This document shows, piece by piece, positions 57,794 through 64,000 of a DNA stretch of 64,000 nucleotides (within the stretch, counting starts at the first letter, position 1; each line of letters begins with the position of its first letter). The translations under genes and the position numbers were made by a program. Origin of the DNA: Cognatiluteimonas weifangensis (GTDB lineage Bacteria > Pseudomonadota > Gammaproteobacteria > Xanthomonadales > Xanthomonadaceae); NCBI RefSeq assembly GCF_003416885.1, contig NZ_QVPD01000001.1, positions 199,715 to 263,714 of the forward strand, in the 5' to 3' direction. The notes beneath the pieces are model-generated. The model made no database searches, was not told the DNA's origin, and saw only the letters and a list, made by a program, of their open reading frames with translations.

Positions 57794-58393
57794 TCAGCGC
57801 AGCGCGGACTGTAGCGCCTTGCGGATGATGGTGGCGGCATCGTCGCCGGCGCCGGTCGCATCGCGCGCCATGCGCGCGGCTTCGGCCGGCTTGTAGCCCA
57901 GTTGCTGCAGCGCGATCGTGGCCTCGCCCTGGGCGTCGGCGGGTGCGCCGGCGGCTGTGGGCGCGCCGACCTCGACGCCACCCCATTCGTGGCCCGCGAC
58001 GCGGTCGCGCAGCTCCACCAGCATGCGCTCGGCGGTCTTCTTGCCGATGCCGGGGATGCGGGTGAGCGCGGCCACGTCGCCGGCCTGCAGCAGCCGCGCG
58101 AACTCGCCCACGCTGGCGCCGGACAGCACCGCCAGCGCGATCTTCGCGCCGATGCCGGACACCTTCTGCAGGTCGCGGAACAGCCGTCGCTCGCCCTCGC
58201 GCAGGAAGCCGTACAGCGCCACGCTGTCTTCCTTCTGCGCGTAATGGGTGAACAACGACACCTCGCGGCCCACGTCCGGCAGGTCGTAGAAAGTGCTCAT
58301 CGGCGCTTCCAGCTCGTAGCCGACGCCGCCGACGTCGACGATCAGCCACGGCGGCTGCTTGTGCGCCAGGATCCCCTTGAGCCGGCCGATCAC
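57794..58393 (-). CDS. ruvA: Holliday junction branch migration protein RuvA
   Basis: A 199-residue protein: OB domain (about 1-65), two HhH motifs ('[13 protein letters not shown]', '[19 protein letters not shown]') and a C-terminal RuvB-binding domain after an Ala/Gly-rich linker. The start is GTG at 58393 with GGAGG eight bases before it and gives the canonical 'MIGRLKG' N-terminus. Confidence 0.95.
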   Translation of the reverse strand: MIGRLKGILAHKQPPWLIVDVGGVGYELEAPMSTFYDLPDVGREVSLFTHYAQKEDSVALYGFLREGERRLFRDLQKVSGIGAKIALAVLSGASVGEFARLLQAGDVAALTRIPGIGKKTAERMLVELRDRVAGHEWGGVEVGAPTAAGAPADAQGEATIALQQLGYKPAEAARMARDATGAGDDAATIIRKALQSALR

Positions 58394-58496
58394 GGATGGC
58401 CTCCGGGCATGGCGTCGCGCGGGCGGGGCCGCAGGATCCGCGACGGCCGGCAACGGCCGGCGACTGCGGCGGGGAGCAACGGGTTGGAGGCCGCCA

Positions 58497-59018
58497 TCAT
58501 CTTCTCCGCATCAGGGCCGCGCTGACGCCGCTCCGCGCGGCGGTCGCGCTCATGTGCGCGTGGGTCAACGCCACCGCCAGGGCGTCGGCGGCGTCGGCCT
58601 GCAGCCGGGTGTCGGCCAGATTGAGCAGCAACCGCACCATGTGCTGCACCTGCACCTTGTCCGCAGCGCCGCGGCCGACCAGCGACTGCTTGATCAAGCG
58701 CGGCGCGTATTCGCTGACCGGCAGGTGCCGGCGCACCACCGTCGCCAACGCCGCGCCGCGGGCATGGCCGAGCTTGAGCGCCGAGGTCGCGGACTTGTCC
58801 ATGAACACCGTTTCGATCGCGACCTGCTGCGGCTGCCATTGCTCCAGCAGCGCCTCCAGGCCTTCGCACAGCAATCCCAGGCGCGCGGGGAAATCCTCCG
58901 CGCCCAGCAGCACCAGCGCCTGCGCGTGGACGTAGGCGCAGCGGCCGTCGGCGGCGACGTCGATGATGCCGATGCCGGTGCGCTGCGAGCCGGGATCGAT
59001 CCCGAGGATTCTGGTCAC
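58497..59018 (-). CDS. ruvC: Crossover junction endodeoxyribonuclease RuvC
   Basis: A 173-residue resolvase with the first catalytic aspartate in '[18 protein letters not shown]', a glutamate in '[20 protein letters not shown]' and the C-terminal acidic pair in '[14 protein letters not shown]'. It cuts Holliday junctions. Starts with GTG at 59018, 18 bases after yebC. Confidence 0.95.
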   Translation of the reverse strand: MTRILGIDPGSQRTGIGIIDVAADGRCAYVHAQALVLLGAEDFPARLGLLCEGLEALLEQWQPQQVAIETVFMDKSATSALKLGHARGAALATVVRRHLPVSEYAPRLIKQSLVGRGAADKVQVQHMVRLLLNLADTRLQADAADALAVALTHAHMSATAARSGVSAALMRRR

Positions 59019-59036
59019 GGGGGCCAGCTTACGCGG

Positions 59037-59765
59037 TTACGCGTAGGCATCCGCGCCGAGGTCGGCATTGGAGTACACGGCCTGCACGTCGTCCATGTCC
59101 TCGAGCCAGTGCAGCAGCTTGGCCACCTGCTCGGCGTTCTCGCCCTCGACCGACACGTTGTTGTCGGCGCGCATGGTGATCTCGGCGATGGCCGGCTTCA
59201 GGCCGGCGCCCTCCATCGACGCCTTGACCTGCGCGAACGCTTCCGGCGCGGTGACCACGTCGATCGCGCGGTCGTCGTACACCACCACGTCGTCGGCGCC
59301 AGCCTCGATCGCGGCCTCGGTGATGGCGTCCTCGTCGGCGCCGGCGGCGTAGCTGAGCACCCCAAGCTTGTGGAACATGAAGGCCACCGAACCCTCGGTA
59401 CCCATGTTGCCGCCGAACTTGCCGAAGGCGTGGCGCACGTCGGCCACGGTGCGCACCTTGTTGTCGGTGAGGCAGTCCACGATCACCGCGACGCCGCCCG
59501 GGGCGTAGCCCTCGTAGCGGATTTCCTCGTACTCCACGCCCTCCAGCTCGCCGGTCGCCTTCTTGATCGCACGCTCGATCACATCCTTGGTCATGTTCGC
59601 CGACAGGCCCTTGTCGATGGCGCCGCGCAGGCGCGGGTTGCCGGCCGGGTCGCCGCCGCCGGCGCGCGCCGCCACGGAGATCTCGCGGATGATCTTGGTG
59701 AAGATCTTGCCGCGCCGCGCGTCCTCGGCGTTCTTGCGGGCCTCGATGGAGGGGCCTCTGCCCAT
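59037..59765 (-). CDS. yebC: YebC/PmpR family transcriptional regulator/translation factor
   Basis: A 242-residue three-domain protein starting '[20 protein letters not shown]', with '[20 protein letters not shown]' and '[15 protein letters not shown]'. YebC proteins act as DNA-binding regulators (PmpR) and, more recently, as factors easing ribosome stalls at proline stretches. First gene of the yebC-ruvC-ruvA unit. Confidence 0.94.
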   Translation of the reverse strand: MGRGPSIEARKNAEDARRGKIFTKIIREISVAARAGGGDPAGNPRLRGAIDKGLSANMTKDVIERAIKKATGELEGVEYEEIRYEGYAPGGVAVIVDCLTDNKVRTVADVRHAFGKFGGNMGTEGSVAFMFHKLGVLSYAAGADEDAITEAAIEAGADDVVVYDDRAIDVVTAPEAFAQVKASMEGAGLKPAIAEITMRADNNVSVEGENAEQVAKLLHWLEDMDDVQAVYSNADLGADAYA

Positions 59766-59818
59766 GGGAGTTCCGGATAGTTGCGGGAAGGGGCGGCGAT
59801 TTTACCGCTTCCCTGCGC

Positions 59819-59839
59819 GCGGGCGGATCTTCCGCCCGC
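59819..59839 (-). terminator. Hairpin after the alpha/beta hydrolase gene
   Basis: GCGGGCGGA/TCCGCCCGC form a 9-bp stem with a three-base loop, 21 bases past the hydrolase stop and upstream of yebC. No T-run follows. Confidence 0.45.
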
Positions 59840-59860
59840 CGCGCGCCGCGCCGCACCCGG

Positions 59861-60487
59861 CTACGGATGCCGGAAACCGCCGTCGCGCAGGAACGCGATC
59901 GCCTGTTCCGCCGCCGCCGCCGAAAACAGCAGGCCGCTGTGGCTGGCATCGACCACGACATGGTCGGTCAGCCCCGGCAACCGCGTTTCCGCCACCGCCA
60001 CGGTGCCGTCGTGCTCGCCGGAAAAGCCGGCGAACAGCGCGCCGAGGCCGTGCGGCACCCGCCCGGCGATCACCCCGACCTGGGCCCGGCCCTGCCAGCA
60101 GGCGACGCCGTGCTGCAGCAGCGCCGCACTGCGCCCGAGCAGGGTCGCCGCCGGTGCCCAGCGCAGCATGCCGCTGGCCGCGCCGCTGCCGGTCAATGGC
60201 GAGCCCAGGCACACCACCCGCGCCACCGGCAGCTGCGGCGCCTCGCACAGGGCCTGCAGCGCGATCAGGCCGCCGAGGCTGTGGGCAAGGATGTCGGCAC
60301 CGCCCTGCGCGCGGCTGGCCTGCAGCAACCCGACCAGACGCGGCACCGCCAGGTCCGGGCCGTCGGCGACGCTGCGGTAGCCGAAGACTTCCGGGGCGAA
60401 GCCGGCGGCCTGGAGCCGCGCGGACAGCCAGTGCATCGCCGCGCCGGGCATCCACAGGCCGGGCAGCAGGACGACGCGGCGGTTCAT
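59861..60487 (-). CDS. Small alpha/beta hydrolase
   Basis: A 208-residue esterase-like hydrolase without signal peptide. The triad is visible: S70 in 'DILAHSLGGLIAL' (nucleophile elbow), D160 in 'GEHDGTVAV' and H183 in 'VDASHSGLLFS'. The opening 'VVLLPGLWMPG' supplies the oxyanion loop. The size fits minimal lipase/thioesterase-like enzymes; substrate unknown. Its ATG overlaps the stop of the acetyltransferase gene. Confidence 0.82.
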   Translation of the reverse strand: MNRRVVLLPGLWMPGAAMHWLSARLQAAGFAPEVFGYRSVADGPDLAVPRLVGLLQASRAQGGADILAHSLGGLIALQALCEAPQLPVARVVCLGSPLTGSGAASGMLRWAPAATLLGRSAALLQHGVACWQGRAQVGVIAGRVPHGLGALFAGFSGEHDGTVAVAETRLPGLTDHVVVDASHSGLLFSAAAAEQAIAFLRDGGFRHP

Positions 60488-61038
60488 GCCGAGGCGGCGC
60501 GGCGCCGGAAGATGAACTCGCGATCGCGCACCCGGCCCACCGGAAACTCGTATTCGCCGGCCTGCTCGAAACCATGGCGTGCGTAGAAGCGTTGCGCGCC
60601 GTGGTTCTGCGACCAGACGCTGATCCACAGCGTGCGCGGGCCGTCGCGCTGCAGCCAGTCCAGCGCGGTGGCGAACAGGCGCCCGCCCCAGCCGCCGTTG
60701 TGCAGCGCGGGCAGCAGGTACAGGCGCTTGAGCTCGCCGTCGCCGGGCGCCAGTTGCGGATGCGGCAACCCGGCCGGCCCGGCCAGCGCGTAGCCCAGCA
60801 CCCGGCCGGCATCCCCCAGCAGCCACGCTGCGTAGCGCGGATCGGCGAGGTAGCGCGCATACGCCTGCGACGAATGGCTGTCGGCGAGGAACGCCTGCAG
60901 GTCTTCGTCCGGGTACAGGTGGCCGAAGGTGGCCACGAACGTGTCGGCACCGATCCGCGCCAGCGCCTGCGCGTCCGCCGGCGTCGCGCGGCGGATCGTC
61001 GGCGAAACCAGGGGCGGAGCGGGGTCGGTTGCAGTCAT
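60484..61038 (-). CDS. GNAT family N-acetyltransferase
   Basis: A 184-residue acetyltransferase. The acetyl-CoA motif is 'LKRLYLLPALHNGGWGGRLF', followed by 'TLWISVWSQNHGAQRFYARH' and 'GFEQAGEYEFPVG'. Substrate unknown. It is coupled to the downstream hydrolase and lies 28 bases from aspS. Confidence 0.87.
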   Translation of the reverse strand: MTATDPAPPLVSPTIRRATPADAQALARIGADTFVATFGHLYPDEDLQAFLADSHSSQAYARYLADPRYAAWLLGDAGRVLGYALAGPAGLPHPQLAPGDGELKRLYLLPALHNGGWGGRLFATALDWLQRDGPRTLWISVWSQNHGAQRFYARHGFEQAGEYEFPVGRVRDREFIFRRRAASA

Positions 61039-61066
61039 GCGGTGTCCGGTACGGTCGCGGGAAATC

Positions 61067-62851
61067 CTACCTCGACCCCGGGTTTTCCGATTCCGGCGTT
61101 TTCCGCACCGCGACGTGCACCTCAGCCAGCTGCGGGTCCGGAATCGGCGACGGCGCGTCGGTCAGCAGGCATTGCGCACTGGTGGTCTTGGGGAAGGCGA
61201 TGACGTCGCGGATGGAGTCGGTGCCGGCCATCAGCGCGGCGATCCGGTCGATGCCGAAGGCGATGCCGCCGTGCGGCGGCGCGCCGTACTTCAGCGCGTC
61301 GAGCAGGAAGCCGAACTTGGCCCGGGCTTCCTCGGCGCCGATCCCGAGCAGTTCGAACACCGCCGACTGCATCGCCGAACGATGGATGCGGATCGAGCCG
61401 CCGCCGATCTCGTTGCCGTTGAGCACCATGTCGTAGCCGCGGCTGACCGCGGTCGCGGCATTCGCGCGCAGGTCGGCCTCGTCGTCCACCGCCGGCGCGG
61501 TGAACGGGTGATGCAGCGCGACGTAGCGCTGTTCCTCCTCGTCCCACTCGAACATCGGGAAGTCGGTGACCCACAACGGCTTCCAGCCCGCGCCCACCAG
61601 GCCGAAGTCCTTGCCGGCCTTGAGCCGCACCGCGCCCATGAAGTCGCTGACGGTCCGGTAGGGGCCGGCGCCGAAGAACACGAGGTCGCCCTTGCCTGCG
61701 CCCGTGGCCTGCAGCAGCGCGGCGAAGGCCGCTTCGTCGAAGAACTTGGCGATCGGCGAGTTGACCGCGCCGGCCTCGTCGAGCTTCGCGTAGGCCAGGC
61801 CCTTGGAGCCGAACTTGGCCGCGTGCGCGGCGTACTCGTCGATCTGCTTGCGCGACAGCGCGGCGCCGCCGGGGATGCGCAGCGCGGCGACGCGGCCGCC
61901 TTCGGCACTGGCCCAGTCGGCGAACACCTTGAAGCCGCAGTCCTTGACCAGGTCGGCCACGTCCACCAGCTCCAGCGCGATGCGCAGGTCCGGCTTGTCG
62001 GAGCCGTAGCGGCGCATCGCCTCGGCCCAGGTCATGCGCGGGAACGGGTCGGCCAGTTCGACGCCCATCACCTCGCGGAACACGTCGCGGATCAGCGCCT
62101 CGGTGGTGTCCTGCACGATCTGCTCGTCGACCCAGGCGAACTCCATGTCCAGCTGGGTGAACTCGAGCTGGCGGTCGGCGCGCAGGGCCTCGTCGCGGAA
62201 GCAGCGCGCGATCTGGTAGTAGCGGTCGAAGCCGGCAACCATCAGGATCTGCTTGAACAGCTGCGGCGACTGCGGCAGCGCGTAGAACTCGCCCGGGTGC
62301 ATGCGCGCCGGGACCAAGAAGTCGCGCGCGCCCTCGGGCGTGGCCTTGGTCAGGATCGGGGTCTCGATGTCCTGGAAGCCGCGCGCGTCGAGCCAGCGCC
62401 GCAGCGCCTGCACCAGGCGGATGCGCGTGCGCAGCATCCGCTGCATCTTCGGCGTGCGCAGGTCCAGGTAGCGGTACTTGAGGCGGATGTCCTCGCCGGC
62501 GTTCTCGTGGGCGTGGAACGGCAGCGGCTCGGCCTTGTTCAGCACCTCGATGGCGGTCGCGACCACTTCCACCTGGCCGGTGCGGATCTTGGCGTTGACG
62601 CTCTGGCGCCGACGCACGCGTCCGGTGACGCGCAGGCAGTCCTCGTAACCGACCCGCGCGGCGGTGGCGAGCACCGCGCCGTTGCCGGGCGCATCCGACG
62701 GCTCGGCGACGATCTGGACGATGCCCTCGTGGTCGCGCAGGTCGATGAAGCACAGGCCGCCGAGGTCGCGGGCGACATCGGCCCAGCCGCACAGGGTCAC
62801 GGTCTGCCCGACCAGGGACTCGTCGATCAGGCCGCAGAAATGGGTACGCAT
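61067..62851 (-). CDS. aspS: Aspartate-tRNA ligase
   Basis: A 594-residue class II synthetase: N-terminal anticodon-binding OB domain (about 1-110, '[20 protein letters not shown]'), catalytic core with motif 2 '[20 protein letters not shown]', a bacterial GAD insertion (about 290-420) and motif 3 '[20 protein letters not shown]'. Whether it is discriminating or also charges tRNA-Asn cannot be settled here; gat genes are not in the window. Confidence 0.97.
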   Translation of the reverse strand: MRTHFCGLIDESLVGQTVTLCGWADVARDLGGLCFIDLRDHEGIVQIVAEPSDAPGNGAVLATAARVGYEDCLRVTGRVRRRQSVNAKIRTGQVEVVATAIEVLNKAEPLPFHAHENAGEDIRLKYRYLDLRTPKMQRMLRTRIRLVQALRRWLDARGFQDIETPILTKATPEGARDFLVPARMHPGEFYALPQSPQLFKQILMVAGFDRYYQIARCFRDEALRADRQLEFTQLDMEFAWVDEQIVQDTTEALIRDVFREVMGVELADPFPRMTWAEAMRRYGSDKPDLRIALELVDVADLVKDCGFKVFADWASAEGGRVAALRIPGGAALSRKQIDEYAAHAAKFGSKGLAYAKLDEAGAVNSPIAKFFDEAAFAALLQATGAGKGDLVFFGAGPYRTVSDFMGAVRLKAGKDFGLVGAGWKPLWVTDFPMFEWDEEEQRYVALHHPFTAPAVDDEADLRANAATAVSRGYDMVLNGNEIGGGSIRIHRSAMQSAVFELLGIGAEEARAKFGFLLDALKYGAPPHGGIAFGIDRIAALMAGTDSIRDVIAFPKTTSAQCLLTDAPSPIPDPQLAEVHVAVRKTPESENPGSR

Positions 62852-62891
62852 CGGAATGGGGGCCGGCAGGAACAGCCCGTCATTCTAGCGG

Positions 62892-63185
62892 TTACGCGTC
62901 CGCCTTCGGCTTGGCCTCGGCGGACTTGGCCGCGGCGGGCTTGGCATCCGCGGGCTTGTGCCCGGCCGGCTTGGCGCCGTCGCCGGCCAGGTTGCGCTTG
63001 TGGTCTTTCTTGAAGTCGGTCTCGTACCAGCCGCTGCCGGCCAGGCGGAAGCTCGGCGCGGTCACCTGGCGCCGCACGGCGGCCGCGCCGCAGTCGGGGC
63101 AGGCAGCCGGGTCGGGATCGGAGAGTTTCTGCAGGCGATCGAACTGATGGCCGCAGGCGGCGCAACGGAAAGCGTATATCGGCAT
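62892..63185 (-). CDS. FmdB family zinc ribbon protein
   Basis: A 97-residue protein. Residues 1-42 form the FmdB zinc ribbon 'MPIYAFRCAACGHQFDRLQK', with a second pair in 'PAACPDCGAAAVRRQV' (CX2C...CX2C), and 'FRLAGSGWYETDFK' follows. The tail is Ala/Lys-rich and disordered. Typically encoded next to aspS in this group. Function is unclear. The ATG at 63185 lacks a good ribosome site. Confidence 0.88.
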   Translation of the reverse strand: MPIYAFRCAACGHQFDRLQKLSDPDPAACPDCGAAAVRRQVTAPSFRLAGSGWYETDFKKDHKRNLAGDGAKPAGHKPADAKPAAAKSAEAKPKADA

Positions 63186-63317
63186 GGCGGGAGGGGCAAC
63201 GCGGAAAACCTGCCCCCATTTTGGGGCCTGCGGCCGCGCAATCAAGCCGCGCGACTTCGCGTCGCGCACGGATCCCCCGGTTACACTCGCCCCACCCCGA
63301 TCCGCGAGGCGCCGGCC

Positions 63318-64000
63318 ATGACCCCCAACAGCCCCCGCTCCATCGTCGCCGCCTTGCTGCTCGCGCTCGGCCTGCTCGGCGCCGGCTGGTTCGCCGCGCA
63401 GGGCATGGCGCGGCTGAAAACCCAGGACCGCTACGTCACCGTCAAGGGCTCGGCGGAAAAGATCGTCGACGCCGACCTGGTGGTGTGGCCGCTGCCGCAC
63501 ACCGTCAGCGGCAACGACCTGGCGGAGGTGCAGCGCCACCTCGACGCCAACACCGCCAGCATCCGGGCGTTCTTCGCCGAGGCCGGATTCAAGCCCGAGG
63601 AGATCGTGGTCTCGCCGCCGCGGCTGGAGGACCGCTGGGCCTGGGCCTTCGGCGACAACCGGCCGCCGGAGCGCTACCGCTACGCCAACACGGTCGCCCT
63701 GCGCACCAGCAACGTCGCCCAGGCGCTGGCGGTCCTGCGCCGCAGCGGCGAGCTGGTCGCCCGCGGGGTGATGCTGGGCAGCGAAGGCGATCCGGGCGGC
63801 GGCGGCCCGGCGTTCGACTACACCCGGCTCAACGACATCAAGCCGGCGCTGATCGCCGAAGCCACCGCCAATGCGCGCGAGTCGGCGGAGCAGTTCGCCA
63901 AGGACTCCGGCGCGCGCCTGGGCGGCATCCGCAGCGCCAACCAGGGCGTGGTCAGCATCAGCGACCGCGACCAGAGCAGCCCGCAAGTGAAAAAGGTGCG
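63318..64000 (+). CDS. SIMPL domain-containing protein, 5' part (3' end outside window)
   Basis: About 227 residues are visible. A signal-anchor or signal peptide (hydrophobic 'IVAALLLALGLLGAGWFAA') is followed by the SIMPL (DUF541) domain: 'YVTVKGSAEKIVDADLVVWP', 'FFAEAGFKPEEIVVSPPRLE', 'RYANTVALRTSNV' and 'IAEATANARESAEQFAKDSG'. Related to BP26/OMP28 of Brucella and E. coli YggE. Periplasmic by inference. It is divergent from fmdB; the gap holds a GCGCGAC/GTCGCGC dyad (63249-63267). Confidence 0.88.
   Translation, partial: MTPNSPRSIVAALLLALGLLGAGWFAAQGMARLKTQDRYVTVKGSAEKIVDADLVVWPLPHTVSGNDLAEVQRHLDANTASIRAFFAEAGFKPEEIVVSPPRLEDRWAWAFGDNRPPERYRYANTVALRTSNVAQALAVLRRSGELVARGVMLGSEGDPGGGGPAFDYTRLNDIKPALIAEATANARESAEQFAKDSGARLGGIRSANQGVVSISDRDQSSPQVKKV

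Overview
The window is a dense, very GC-rich piece of a bacterial chromosome. Gene content and order point to a gammaproteobacterium of the Xanthomonadaceae/Lysobacteraceae (Xanthomonas, Lysobacter, Luteimonas-like). The reasons are a regulatory PTS cluster with HprK and RapZ, AmgK/MurU muropeptide recycling genes, the pilT-yggS-proC-DUF4426 order, several DUF3108 genes next to purM/purN, and small palindromic intergenic repeats of the kind common in this group. The genus assignment is inference; no rRNA is present. I find one tRNA, about 65 protein genes, no insertion sequence, no CRISPR array and no prophage.

Layout. 1-5.2 kb: the 3' end of a TonB-dependent siderophore receptor, a HutD/Ves cupin, a ComEA-like DNA-binding protein, an M20 metallopeptidase and two small membrane proteins. 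5.2-8.4 kb: mannose-1-phosphate guanylyltransferase (minus) divergent from amgK-murU (plus). 8.4-13.3 kb: hda, a PerM-type permease and a DUF2066 gene (minus) divergent from purM-purN. 13.3-15.6 kb: three DUF3108 paralogues in a row. 15.6-17.2 kb: murA and an IbaG/BolA protein (minus). 17.2-24.9 kb: a long plus-strand run of kdsD-kdsC-lptC-lptA-lptB-rpoN-hpf-ptsN-hprK-rapZ, covering Kdo synthesis, lipopolysaccharide export, sigma-54 and PTS regulation. 25.1-31.1 kb: a large serine protease of unknown role, then EIIA-Man, HPr, enzyme I and MgtE. 31.2-33.2 kb: pyrB, ruvX and yqgE (minus).

33.4-36.0 kb is the one clearly accessory stretch. It is a two-gene minus-strand cassette: a membrane-anchored TIR-domain protein with a long TPR tail, and a small unrecognised protein. 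Base composition is visibly lower over the TPR part and the small gene. It is followed by an M49-type metallopeptidase lipoprotein, a DUF72 protein, pilU and pilT, yggS, proC, a DUF4426 lipoprotein, pdxH, a glycerate-kinase-like ATPase and a long-chain-type acyl-CoA dehydrogenase (36.2-46.9 kb). At 47.2 kb lies tRNA-Lys(TTT), with a second, isolated copy of its 3' half 71 bp away. Then follow queC and queE, and the tol-pal cluster (cpoB, pal, tolB, tolA, tolR, tolQ, ybgC). Next are ruvB, kup, ruvA, ruvC and yebC, a small hydrolase, a GNAT acetyltransferase, aspS and an FmdB-type zinc ribbon, all on the minus strand (47.3-63.2 kb). A truncated SIMPL-domain gene starts at 63.3 kb on the plus strand.

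Functionally the window is mostly housekeeping, centred on the cell envelope: murA, amgK/murU, Kdo, lpt, tol-pal and manC. The phosphorelay ptsI-ptsH-EIIA-Man-ptsN with HprK has no sugar permease in the window and probably serves regulation. The best candidate for an undescribed system is the TIR-TPR plus small-protein cassette. The tRNA-Lys fragment is the best sign of past recombination.
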